Positions 46,711-57,526 of a stretch of DNA of 64,000 bases are shown here, piece after piece; the stretch's first letter is position 1, and each line of letters opens with the position of its first letter. The translations under genes were made by a program, and so were the position numbers. The notes below the pieces were generated by a model that worked only from the letters and a program-made list of their open reading frames with translations, was not told where the DNA came from and did not search any database. The DNA is from Akanthomyces muscarius (lineage: Eukaryota; Ascomycota; Sordariomycetes; Hypocreales; Cordycipitaceae), in assembly GCF_028009165.1 (NCBI RefSeq), contig NC_079241.1, forward strand, positions 1-64,000, written 5' to 3'.

Positions 46711-48322
46711 ATGGAAAACTTGCTGGCGGTAGGCATTTACGTCTTGGTGGTTGGAGTAGTTTTCAAGAATGCCATCCGATATATCACTGATGAGAAAAAG
46801 AGGAAGGCCCTTGGTGCCGGCAAAATACCTGCGTACCCTCAATGGGATCCCATCTTTGGACTCGACATGGCATGGAGTCAGATGAGAGCGCTTAAGGGCC
46901 ATTATTACATCCCTTGGTTACGCGACATTCACGCAGGTCAACCCAAGACATTCTCTATCAAGTTTCTTAACACTCGTCAAATTTACACCACGGAACCCGA
47001 AAACCTCAAGGCCATGACTGCGGTCGTCTGGAAGGACTTTGGTATTAGCCCTCTGCGCCGGTTCAAGAACATCGGCCATCCATTTGGTGATAAGGGAGTC
47101 AACACCACGGACGGTGACGATTGGGTCTTTTCCCGCTTTCTTATCAAGCCATTCTTCAATCGTGAAGTATACACTAGCAGCGAAAGACTGCGAGGGTATA
47201 CTGATCACTTCCTGCGCATCTTGCCCCCAGATGGTCAGACTCTGAATGTTCAGCCATACTTCCAGCGATGGGTAAGCCTCTCCTTGATTTTATTGCTATT
47301 ACCCCTTCTACATTACAGCTTGATGCAGAAAATGCCTTCTTCTTGTCATTAGATTATGCTAATCCGGACATCCTTAGTTCCTTGACGTTACGACTGACTT
47401 CATTTTCGGTGAGCCCATGGACGCACTTACACACCCGGACAGAGCAAGAATTACCTGGGCCATGTTGGATGTGCTTCGCGGTATCCGTCTCAAGATTCAA
47501 CTCTGGAAAGCTCATAAGCTCTTTGACTGGACCTGGTGGAACTCGGCTGTTCACAAGGTACACAAGTACACCGATGCGCATATTGACCGTGCCTACAAGG
47601 AAATCAAGGAACGCAAGAGAGCCAGTGAGGCAGGTGAAGATGTTGGACCCGAACGTACTGATTTACTATGGTTCATGGCCTCCAATCTTGACGATCGCGA
47701 GGAGCTTCGCTCTCAGCTCTGCCTGCTTCTCGTGCCCAACAATGACACTACTTCCATCTTCATCAGCAACTGCATCTGGCATTTGGCTCGCAACCCTGAT
47801 GCATGGGAAAAGTGTCGCCAAGAGGTACTGGCCCACGGTGATGCGCCATTGACCTTTGAATCACTCCGTGGCATGAAGTACGTACAGGGTATCCTCAACG
47901 AGACCCATCGCCTCAACCCCAACAATGTCACTCAGGTACGCGCCTGTGTCAAGGACACGACACTTCCTCTTGGTGGTGGCAAAGATGGCAAGTCGCCCAT
48001 CTTTGTCCGCAAGGGTGACATGGTACAGGTGACCAAGACGGTGTTACAGCGTGATCCCGACTATTTTGATAGTCACAACGTCGATGATTTTGTGCCTGAT
48101 CGCTGGTTGGATTCCCGTCACTACTGGAACTTTGTTCCATTTGGTGGAGGCCCAAGACGCTGTCCCGCTCAGATGATGGTCATGACCGAGACGGCTTACA
48201 TGGTTGCTCGTCTTGCTCAGACTTACCGCAAAATTGAGGCTAGAGATGACAACGAGTACACAGCTGTTATGCGAGTCGGCCCTTCCAACAAGACTGGTGT
48301 TCTAGTAGCTTTTACAAAATAA
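46711..48322 (+). CDS. Cytochrome P450 monooxygenase (P450-1)
   Basis: Exons are 46711-47271 and 47378-48322 with a 106-bp phase-0 intron; the join reads FQRW-FLDVTTDFIFGEP, giving 501 residues. An N-terminal membrane anchor (LLAVGIYVLVVGVVF) is followed by the helix-C WVFSR motif, ETHR (the ExxR motif) and the heme loop FGGGPRRCPA with its Cys ligand. The I-helix reads LLVPNNDTTS where AGxDTT is usual, so the conserved Ala-Gly is lost although Asp-Thr-Thr remains. The overall sequence resembles the CYP52-like group of fungal hydroxylases. It is divergent from the synthetase and probably endoplasmic-reticulum bound. Likely job: oxidation of the released polyketide-amino acid product, by hydroxylation or ring expansion; which of the two cannot be decided from sequence alone. 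Confidence 0.9.
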
Positions 48323-48830
48323 TTGGCGCAGGCCAAATTGACTTGAAGCGTAGATTGCATCAAGTACTTGAGGTATAGCTATTGGTTTCATAGCTTAATA
48401 TTCAATCGACTTTATTATCATTGATATATGATCTGAGATGTTTGCCTGGGCCATAAAAAATACTTTAGTCACGTTGTTATTTCATTTTGAATTGAACATG
48501 TATAGCAGTGGCCATGCTCCAAGACACCAAACCATACAAACTGGTCTTTGTCAGCGAATACGGGAATACTTTGTCTACAATATTTCCGTATGTCCAGCCG
48601 GATTGATAAGCTATAAATTATGGCAAACTAAAACGCATATCTAAGATATTGAAGCATCACACTGTCCATCTACGCCGTGTTGAGAAGCTGTAACTAATCC
48701 TTAATTCCAACAAACAGAATTGGACCGGATTGGAGTAACAATTGACTTAGACGGAAATGTGAATATAGCATGCTTAGAATGGAAAACTAATTTCTGAAAA
48801 CATCTATTAACTAATGGATAAACTCAACAC
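48323..48830. other. Tail-to-tail intergenic region between two P450 genes
   Basis: Holds the two 3' untranslated regions. No gene, and no TTTTCCG/CGGAAAA element was seen here, in contrast with the 5' regions of the cluster. Confidence 0.5.
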
Positions 48831-50785
48831 TTACAGTTTAGTGAGCTTGATGTTGGTACTACTGCCTTCCTTACCCAGCGCCGGGAAGGGCAAAGAGAGA
48901 GAGAACTTCTCAAGAATGCCAATCACCATCATCTTGAATAGAACGTCGGCGGCATTTTTGCCAAGGCATCGACCAGAGGCTGCTCCAGCACCAAATTTCA
49001 TGAAGCCGCAGCGTAGTTTCTCTGAAGGGATCTTGGAGAATCTGCTGGGATCGAAGACGTCAGTGTCGGCCCCGAAAGTGTACGAGGCATTATTGAGACG
49101 GCGTGTATCAATAACTACTGGAGTATTGGCAGGAATCAGATAACCACCAATGGTCTTGTCAACAGATGTGCATTGAGGCAAAGAGAACCCTAGAAAAGAA
49201 GTGTCAGTAATGGTTGTGCAAGTGTAGGAATAATGAAACATGGCACTTACAGAAAGCTGGAGACACCCGCATGCTCTCCATAACGACTCGGTTCAGTAAC
49301 GTGTCTTGTTTAGCAAAGTACTTTGCCTCCTCACTGGGTTTGGTATTGCGATCTTTGATCTCGGCGCGCAATTCCTCCTGAAGAGCTGGCTGTTGGGCTA
49401 AATTGACAAACAGTGTCGAGAGAACCTTGGAGCTCACCTCCACGTTGGTAAAGAGAATCTCATCCAGAGTGGATGTAACCTATTCAGATGGTTAGAGTTG
49501 ATGTATCAAGATATTAAAGGCTTGGTGGCAGGGAACGTACCTCCTTTTCAGTCAGTTCCTTGGTTGTGTCGACGGCTCGGTAAATGACCTCGACAGGACA
49601 TTTCCAGTTACCCTGTTAGCGAATTAGTCATGTGCTTGGTAGTATGTCGGAAGTACAATGTAGCAAAACGTACTCCTCGGGCGTGGTCAACAGTGATACG
49701 GTTAAACTCCTTCCACTGGGTCAAGTAATTGGCCAAAGTCTTGCCACTACTTGTTGGTAACCAGTTGTAGAGCCCGGAGTCTGGCAATGTAGGGGATGAC
49801 AGTACTCGAACAATATTCTGATGCATTTCGTCCAACTCCAGCATACGCCAGTAAACCTATATCTGTGTAAGTAAATGGATGGTACGCCTCAAGCAGAAAC
49901 ATTTTGGGGACTCACTCGGTCATCAAAGCCGTCCTCGTAAAGATGAAGGGCCAGGGCGCGAAAGGTGAAATATTTGAAAGCGGTTGTAGGGTCAATTTCA
50001 TAACTATTATTTTCAACCAGCCCTTCAATCAATTGTTGCACCTCAATGTCGAACCGTTGTTTGTTTTGCATGACCGAATGGAATGAGAAGACGGGATCGA
50101 AATGTTTGCGAATTCGCTTCCAATTATCTCCATACTGCATGCCAACAGCAGCTCCAGCCCAACTATGAGTTATATTGTTAGTCCTCATCCAGCTCAAAGA
50201 TATCATACACTATGAAAACGCGGCACGAGGAGTGGACATATGCTTACCGGCCAAATAGAACACCAAAGTTGCGATTTTGGGGTTTGGTATGATCTAAAAG
50301 GTGTAAGTCTTCTGGTACTTTTTGAACCAATCCAGTATAGTATGTAGCGGAAGCGAGAATCTTCTCATACCTTTCGCATCGTTCTTGTAAAACTCCTGGA
50401 TGTGCGATGGCTGACTGATAACCAGCTCTTGGTATGGTCCGCTTTGAATCAAGTAAGGGTCATCCGCTGCAATTTCTTGTCCGTTCTTGGAAAGCTCTGC
50501 ACTGTCCATCAAGCAACAAAAAAAAACTGTTAGTAATGTGCCCAAAGAGAGGCAAAAGATCATTGCGATGGTTGAAGCTGCGGGAGCCTACCTGCGTAGA
50601 AATTTAGCGAGACGAGCATCGCATGTAACTTGCTTGATTCGCTGGCCAGCCTTGTTCACATAGGCCCCCTTTGGCAGACGCCTAGCACCAAAGAATCGAG
50701 ACACTGTGAAAAAGATGACAGCGGTACCAGCAAGCCAGAACCAGATGCCCATGTGGTTGATGTATTTGTCACCGTAAAGATGCAT
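48831..50785 (-). CDS. Cytochrome P450 monooxygenase (P450-2), eight exons
   Basis: Exons by eye: 50785-50592, 50501-50371, 50293-50248, 50162-49916, 49856-49674, 49612-49541, 49479-49251 and 49189-48831. All junctions are GT-AG and frame-consistent, giving 486 residues. The N-terminal anchor is IWFWLAGTAVIFFTVS. Recognisable motifs are KPQNRNFGVLFGRW, helix-C NWKRIRKHF, I-helix region LDEILFTNVEVSSKVLSTLF (no AGxDT), ESMR (ExxR) and the heme loop KFGAGAASGRCLGK. The loop has two extra residues between the FGxG and the Cys compared with FxxGxRxCxG. Position next to the trans-enoyl reductase and PKS-NRPS parallels the ring-expanding or N-oxidising P450s of 2-pyridone clusters; this assignment is inference. 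The very different exon count shows it is unrelated by recent duplication to P450-1. Confidence 0.88.
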
Positions 50786-51446
50786 CTTGCCGGTATTGCA
50801 AAGTGTCCCAGTAGTAAACTCAAATCGAATGAAACCTATTAGGACCTCTTTTAGGAACTATCAGCATGCAGCATTAACGTTGTCGCTTATAATACTTTTG
50901 ATCCCACGTGGAGTTGTCTTTTCGTCGCAACTATCCTAATTCGGAACAACGGCAATACCTCAGTACATATGCACTTAATACTGATGGTGACATGGCCATA
51001 CAGGGGATTTTCCCGCGTGTCTTATCTTGGGACTGATAGTCGGAGTAAGATTGAATTTTCCGAAGCGCTCTTCAACGAACTAGTCTTCATCGTTCAGCCC
51101 ACCTACCACCACGAGGCAATGCACATCATGCAGCATGGCCTCTGGGAGCCTCGGAATATTCTCCGGTGTTTCTCGAATGTTGGATTCAAACGTCGGCATT
51201 ATTCTCAACTAGATGTAACCTTCAAGAATGCTTTCCAGAAAAGGGTAAAGGACTCGGAATATGGGAATATATACTCCATGGACCGCAACAGAACAAGGCT
51301 GAGACCCAAGAGAGCTTAATGCCGCCTCAGCCAGCTGTATCTAGGTGTAAAAATAGCCACCATCCTTGACGACTACAATAAGACACAGCAAACTTGGTTT
51401 GCTTACAGAAACATTGCACTGTTGAATTTATCTCTCTCCATACGCA
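50786..51446. promoter_or_regulatory. Divergent promoter region of P450-2 and trans-enoyl reductase
   Basis: Contains one TTTTCCGA element at 51056-51063 and looser CGGAA matches (for example ttcggaac near 50940). A short open frame at 50969-51319 has no recognisable product and is not called. Confidence 0.45.
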
Positions 51447-52641
51447 ATGACGGCTCTCTCTCAGTCTCGTCTTCCTACCACCCACTCGGCCATCAAGGTC
51501 GAGTCTCAAGGGCAAGTCACAGTCGCAGAGTCCGAGCCTCTTCCAACGTTAGGTCCATTGGATGTTCTTGTTCATAATGTCTGTGTTGGGCTCAACCCCT
51601 ACGACAGCAAGTCGGTAGACATGTCGCCTAGCCAAGGAGCTACCATCGGAGGTGACTTTGCCGGCGAGATCGTGGCCCTTGGCGCCGATGTGCCCTCTGG
51701 TCGCTTCACAATCGGACAGCGCGTTTTTGGCTGCGTCTTTGGTAACAATCCCGATCGCCGTGACAATGGTGCCTTTTCCGAGTATGTGGCTGCTCCCGCC
51801 GATTTCGTTGTCAGAATACCAGATGGTATGTCGTTTCAACAAGCCGCAACTCTTGGTATTGGTTTGGCCACAACTGGAATGGCACTGTTCAAGAATTTAG
51901 AACTGCCCATGCCTAATGCCCAAAACGCCGGTCAAGCCAAATCTGCAAACAAAAAACCAGTTACGGTTTTGGTATATGGCGGCGGTACAGCTACGGCGGC
52001 TCTGGCCATTCAGGTGCTACGACGGTAAGTTGATTTACAATACAAACATTACAATGCACCTTTCACAGTGTATTATTTGCACATTTTAAGTGGCTAACAG
52101 TTAAAGATCTGGATTTAAACCCGTCACTACTTGCTCACCACATAACTTTGACCATGTCAAGGAATTGGGTGCCGAAGAAGCTTTTAACTACAAGTCGCCC
52201 ACCTGTGGCTCCGAGATCAAGGAGTATACCAAGGACAAATTGGGGTTTGTCTTGGATTGTATTACTACATCCGACTCCATGAAGGCTTGCTATGAAGCCA
52301 TCGGTTCCAAGGGTGGTCGATATGTGTCGCTGGATCCTTTCCCCTTGCACGGTCACACACGCCGCAGTGTTCAACCCGATTGGCTGTTCCTCTTCACGCA
52401 GTTTGGCGAGGCAGTCAATTGGCAGCGCCCATACAACTTTGATGTGAGACCCAGAGACAAGGGTGTCGCTACCCGGTGGTACCGCGTTGCAGAACAAATG
52501 CTGCTCAAGGGCGACATCACGCCTCACCATCACCAGGAACAAGAAGGAGGACTCGCCGCGGTAATTGATGGCATGGATGCCGTGCGCAAGGGTGAAGTTT
52601 CTGGATACAAACTTGTATACCCCATCCGCAATGCAGCTTGA
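51447..52641 (+). CDS. Trans-acting enoyl reductase (zinc-less MDR family)
   Basis: Exons are 51447-52024 and 52107-52641, joined across an 82-bp intron (gtaagt donor), giving 370 residues. N-terminal GroES-like half with VGLNPYDSKSVDM and GGDFAGEIVALG; NADPH-binding half with VLVYGGGTATAALAIQVLRRSG and SPHNFDHVKELGAEEAFNY. The C-terminal segment GVATRWYRVAEQMLLKGDI is typical of this family. It is the size and type of the stand-alone enoyl reductases (tenC/apdC-like) that work in trans with PKS-NRPSs whose own ER domain is dead, setting which double bonds are reduced and, in some systems, methylation programming. The synthetase at 33496-45691 has such a degenerate ER region, so a partnership is expected. 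Cytosolic. Confidence 0.93.
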
Positions 52642-53168
52642 CTGCATGCTATTGCAGAATTCTTTTGGTCAATGTATGCAGATTTTGGGAAGTTTAGGAC
52701 TGGATTAGATAGCTTCTGTAGATTACAGAAAAGGATTTCAATGTAAATTTGAATCGGCACATTTGAATAAACCTGTTCCTTTGATTTATTTCAACATCAT
52801 CAACAAGAAGTCCCAAGACTAAAGACAGTGCATTGTGCTGCCAGACTCGGAGTTTAATATGCATTTCATGATACACGATTATTGCCGTGTTAATAAGCGT
52901 CGGAAAATTTATTTCATTTTCCGGACTGGTCAACTGTAATCCGACAGATCGGTGCTATGTCGGTAAGACCTATTTACGTTTCTACGATAGCCTTATTGGT
53001 TCGTTTGACAATAAAATGACTGACCGTCCGCAATGACCCTGCTTTAAGCCCACTCTTAGCAACATTCAAGCAAGATCTTCGTTGTTCCACCATTTACCTT
53101 GCGCAATATCACTATTGGGCGTTAATCTTTTTTTCTTTTTTTCAATCTGTTTTGATCCAGATTTCAAT
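52642..53168. promoter_or_regulatory. Promoter region of the FAD monooxygenase gene with two cluster elements
   Basis: TCGGAAAA at 52900-52907 and TTTTCCGG at 52917-52924 form an inverted pair, with the two CGG cores facing apart, 245-270 bp upstream of the ATG at 53169. The pair layout resembles inverted Zn2Cys6 half-sites. Confidence 0.5.
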
Positions 53169-55085
53169 ATGAGTATCGACGACATTCCGCTCGAGCAACT
53201 TTCGGAAAGCCATGTCCTGATTCTTGGAGCTGGGCCTGTCGGGCTTGTGCTGGCTCTCGTTCTAGCTCGTCATGGCATACCTAGTGTTTTGCTCGAGAAG
53301 AACACTTCCATCACGCGGTAAGAAATGAATATGTATCAGTTGGCGAAATTATCTTCGCGCATATTAATAACATCAACGGGACAGCTTCCCCAAGATGGAT
53401 CTTACTCTGGCACGATCCATGGAGATTTTCCGACAGTTGGGTATCGCCGATGCAATTAGAGAAAATGGCACGATGCAAAATGTTTTCTTTGAAATCATTC
53501 ATTACTAATTCCATAAATAGGAGTTCCTTCAGATGAACCTTTCAATGTTCGTTTCTCCAGTGGCCTCGGCTCCAACACACCCCCTCTTTCGACTTGGAGT
53601 CTGCCCAGCGTAGATGAATACAGAAAAACAATTTCCGCCAAGGATGATGGCTCCATGCCTAGAGAGCCCTGGCAGAGAATCACTGGTGATGCTTTGGAAC
53701 GGCTGTTTAGAGCAGAATGCGAGGCCAGTCCTCTTGTAGACGCCCGGTACAGTTGGCTCGTTACCGATGCTCTTGAAGATCAAACAGGAGTCGAAGTAAC
53801 TGCTCAAGGACCAAACGGAAAGCCTGCCAAAATCCGAGCTGGATATACTGTTGGTTGTGAAGGCGCTAACAGCGTGTTACGAAACAAACTTGGAATTATC
53901 CTTGACGGCGGCGCTTTGTACGTCATATCAACATTCTTCTGAGAGGCAGGTTTATCTTTTGCCTATAACTAACTTTTTTTTTTCAGAACACATGCAGCCC
54001 ATCTTATCCATTTCAAATCCCGCGACCTGATCAAGCTACACGCTCAGGGTAACTTTTGGCATACCTTCTTCCCCAGCAATCCCGAGAAGCACCAGGGCTC
54101 GCTTGGGGGAGCCATTATTGCTCAGGATGCCAAAGAAGTCTGGACTATTCATGACTACCTAACTGCTGGGGCCGATTTGTCGGAGGAAAATGCTCAAGAG
54201 ACCATTATGAGAGTTCTGGGCGGCATGGGCGAAGCATACTCGATCCAAGTGGACGAGATCCTCGCCCAGTCTACTTTCAAGCCGACAGTTGCATTGGCCC
54301 AGACTTGGGTTGGCAAGCACCAGCGTGCCATCTTGGCTGGAGATTCAGCTCATCAGACGGTTCCTTCTGGTGGTTACGGTATGAACATGGGCTTCATTGA
54401 TGCTTGGGCTCTGGGCTGGCGTCTAGCTGGGCGGATTCAAGGCTGGGGTGGCCCGCAGCTCTTGTCTACATATGAGGTGGAACGTCGCTCTGTAGCTGAA
54501 CTGAAGCAGCATTGGGGCAAGACACACGGAATGAGGCTCATGGGCTTATCTCGAGTAGTAACTCTGGACCCCAACGTCGTCAACGCATCCACAGACGAAG
54601 CGCGAGACCTGAGAGCTCGAATTGATGAGTATATTCAAAAGAACGACGACCATAACCAGTCCCTCGGCGTTGAGATGGGATACCGTTACGAATCCAGTCT
54701 GTGTGTTGACAATCCTCTTAACAAGCAGCTTCCTCCTCCGCAATTTGATCATCGCCACTACATCCCAACAACACATCCCGGCTATCGAGCCCCTCACGTG
54801 TTTTTGAAGGATGGAAGTTCTATTTTCGATAGCTATGGTGTCGGATACACTCTTGTCGCGTTCAAGGACTCTGAGGGAATGCATGTATTCCAAGCTGTTG
54901 CAAAGGAGAGCTCACTCCCACTAAAAGTTCTTTTGCTCTTTGATGAGAGTCATGCTGCTGCAGTCTGGGCAGCAGATTTGGTTTTGGTTCGACCAGATGG
55001 ACATGTAGCTTGGAGAGGTAATGGTTCAGTCTCTCAACTGGATGCATCTATGGTTCTTCATCAAGCCACTGGTTATGTAGTATAA
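53169..55085 (+). CDS. FAD-dependent monooxygenase (PHBH/pentachlorophenol-hydroxylase-like)
   Basis: Exons are 53169-53317, 53385-53467, 53521-53917 and 53987-55085, giving 575 residues. Introns 1 and 3 are GT-AG. Intron 2 (53468-53520) keeps frame only with a GC donor (gcacga); it has a good tactaat branch site and a tag acceptor. Motifs: ILGAGPVGLVLALVLARHG (FAD-binding GxGxxG, residues 20-25), GCEGANSVLR and AGDSAHQTVPSGGYGMN (the GD motif, about 327-343), followed by DAWALGWRLAG. These define group A flavin monooxygenases that hydroxylate or dearomatise phenolic rings with NAD(P)H and O2. In this cluster a natural substrate would be the phenol or pyridone of an aromatic amino acid-derived intermediate; this is inference. 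An upstream ATG at 53082 in the same frame would add 29 hydrophobic residues; 53169 is preferred because it matches family starts. Confidence 0.88.
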
Positions 55086-55461
55086 AAGGTGGCGGCTTTT
55101 GATGGAAGGTGCCTATATGCAACCTATAAACATATAAGAGTCTAGTTGTAATCCATCTAGTTGTAATCCAAGGAGTATAAATGAATACAATCGTGAATTT
55201 CGGGATTGTTAAATGATATATGAACAGCTCAACCTGTCACAGCATGAATGCCTCCTCATAGAGTTGATGCCGTGATCCATTTTGCCAAGGGAAAGCGCTG
55301 AATGCCATGGTATAAAGTTAATTATGAAGGATGAGACATGTAATGTTATTGTTTTCTAAAATTGACAAGAAATTTACAGATGAATGTAAACAAAGTGCAG
55401 ATAACAAATGCAGGCAAACAACCCATCCGCACATAATTAACAGCAGTACATAACCAATAGA
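55086..55461. other. Tail-to-tail intergenic region
   Basis: 3' flanks of the FAD monooxygenase and the short-chain dehydrogenase. Contains a short direct repeat (tctagttgtaatcca, twice near 55140-55170). No gene and no cluster promoter element seen. Confidence 0.45.
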
Positions 55462-56635
55462 TCATTGAGCCGTACCTTGGGCCTTGTTCTCTCCATGGAT
55501 GCTCAATTCGTCTGAAATGGATTCAATACCCACGGATTTATACTCATCCGACATTTCCTGCCACAGCTTATTTTTCGCATTGAACCCGTCTTTCTTGTAC
55601 ATAAAAGGCGGATACCTATTCAAACATGAATTAGTAAAATTACGAACATTACATGAACCACGCCGCGGAGAAGTCCACCGAGAGGTCCACGGAGTGACCC
55701 GCGGATGCTTCCGAGGAAGGTACCTACGGCTTGATATTTCCTTCATTGATCAGTCCACCGTGACTTGCTTTTGAAAGTACGACAGCAGCAGTAACTATCG
55801 CATTTGCTCCTCTCGTGGCAGTCTTTCCCATCAACGCCAGAGCAAGCTTCATGTACCATGTATCATGGGGCGGGCGAATAAATGCTGTTCCTTTGCAGAG
55901 TCCAGGCATGGCCATGTTGACAATTACATGGTCGGCCGAGACTTGTGTGGCGAGCTTCTCGACAAACCAGGCCAAATAGAACTTGGCCATGACGTACTGT
56001 TCAAAGCCACCAGAGAATGTGGATGGCTCATCAAAACTGCCAATCAGTGATCTCGTCAAGGGGTCGCGCAAGTTCTTCTCGGAATGGTAGATGGTGTCGG
56101 AGCCAACCATTGTAAGTCGTCCGGGTTCTGGGCTCTGACTAGTTGGACGCAAAAGTCGAATGAGTTTGAGGGCGAGGAAAGCAGTAGATAGAAAATTGAC
56201 CTGCAGAGCTGTTTCGCGCTGTTTTTCGCCAATGCACACGAACTCGTCGAGTACAAGACCGGCGTTGAGAATGGCAATGTCAATTCGAGGCAAGCCTCCA
56301 CAGCGTTCAACAAAGGCGCTGATGGACTTGTAAGACGCCATGTCTACTATCCAAACTTGAATCTCAGCCTTTGGGTATTGTCGGCGCAATTCTGACGCAG
56401 CTTCATCACCTTTGCTTTGTGAACGAACCGCCAGAATCAAGCGGTCAAGCTTTCTCGAGAGTAGGTGTCGCGCCGACTCAAACCCCAATCCAACATTGGA
56501 TCCTGTAATGACAGCTGTTTTACCAGACAAATCCAGTGATGCTGGTAATGGCGGAGCCAATTCACTAAACTGTCTTGACCAAAAGGCGAAGGTTCGAGCC
56601 TCACGAGCTGCAGATAACTGCATTCCTTGAGACAT
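55462..56635 (-). CDS. Short-chain dehydrogenase/reductase (retinol-dehydrogenase-like)
   Basis: Exons are 56635-55728 and 55615-55462, with a 112-bp intron (gtaggt donor, gaatag acceptor) whose removal extends the protein past an in-frame TAG, giving 353 residues. Motifs: TGSNVGLG (44-51, nucleotide binding), NAG (124-126) and YVMAK (catalytic Tyr214, Lys218). The dinucleotide segment AVRSQSKG suggests NADP preference. It probably reduces a ketone or oxidises an alcohol on the cluster product; direction is not predictable. The intron contains the degenerate 12-bp repeat also found near 59290, which is an odd place for it. Confidence 0.88.
55650..55730. repeat. Degenerate 12-bp GC-rich tandem repeat, copy A
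   Basis: On the + strand the sequence catgaaccacgccgcggaga begins a run of five 12-bp units of form CCRNSGANNNNN (ccgcggagaagt, ccaccgagaggt, ccacggagtgac, ccgcggatgctt, ccgaggaaggta). It lies almost entirely in the intron of the short-chain dehydrogenase gene. A related run occurs at 59284-59365. Confidence 0.6.
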
Positions 56636-57526
56636 CTCGTCTTCGTTCGTTGTGGACGGTTCCTGACAGAGAACGGTAGTTTAAAGTTGGTTTTTTTATG
56701 CGCTTCTAGAAAGCTTTATTTGGCTTGCATGTTTGTAAGAAAACAATGTCCATGCAATCATGTCGTGTGGTTCAATTGTCTGCTTACACATTTACAGGGT
56801 TGTATTTTCCGGTACCAATCGTCTCGGACTCGGAAAATGGCGCCGCGAGATCTCCCTCATTAAGTGGGCTTTTGCTCAGTTTTCCGAGACTAGAGTAAGG
56901 TATTCAAGATAATCAGATTCAATTTAATTGCCAAAGAGCCGGACATAGCCTTTATGGGACATCGGCCAAAAGCAATTCATTCCGCCTAAAAAGTAGCATA
57001 TTCTCTATCAGGGAACGCGGCTAGTACGAAGAAGGTAAAGGGATAGATAGTTATAAATACACTATATAATAGCTAACAAGGCAATAATAGTAACTTCATT
57101 AATTACTAGGGAAGAAAAGGTTCCTCCCTAGCTCTCTCCGCCGGCTTCTCGCCCTTAAATAGCTATTCTCTAGCGCCGGGATCCACCGGTCCGTGACATT
57201 CACTAAGCACCGGACATAACGCTTCTCGCCAGCTAAGCAACTTACAGCGTATAATTTAAGATACGAATATGCTAAGATACTTATGGGATTTTCGATTCGA
57301 CCTTTAACGATTTGTGCATATTTGTTGGCGGTTGTGTCTCGTCTGTAAACGGTGATGAGTCTTACAATTTCTATTAGTGCTATCTAGAGCAGAGGGCAAT
57401 CGTGTATAATTACAAAATATAACAATTCAACAAAAAGACAGTTGAGGTGACCCAGTAAAGAAAAACTACTTTTATTGATGATCCATCCTATTTCCAGTGC
57501 GTGACATAACGGGAGTAGAATCTCGA
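56636..57526. promoter_or_regulatory. Promoter region of the dehydrogenase gene with three cluster elements
   Basis: TTTTCCGG at 56805-56812, TCGGAAAA at 56830-56837 and TTTTCCGA at 56880-56887 lie 170-250 bp upstream of the start at 56635. The rest, to 57526, is the 3' flank of the transporter gene and includes a degraded AT-rich patch near 57000-57110; no gene seen. Confidence 0.5.

Noticed and set aside
47268..47852. Alternative reading of the P450-1 intron as coding (frame continuing through the intron)
   Set aside because: It loses the conserved DVTTDFIFGEP segment. Splicing 47272-47377 restores a full P450 with all motifs.
50969..51369. Plus-strand open frame upstream of the trans-enoyl reductase
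   Set aside because: Lies in the divergent promoter region, has no recognisable product, and overlaps the upstream element; more likely untranslated DNA.
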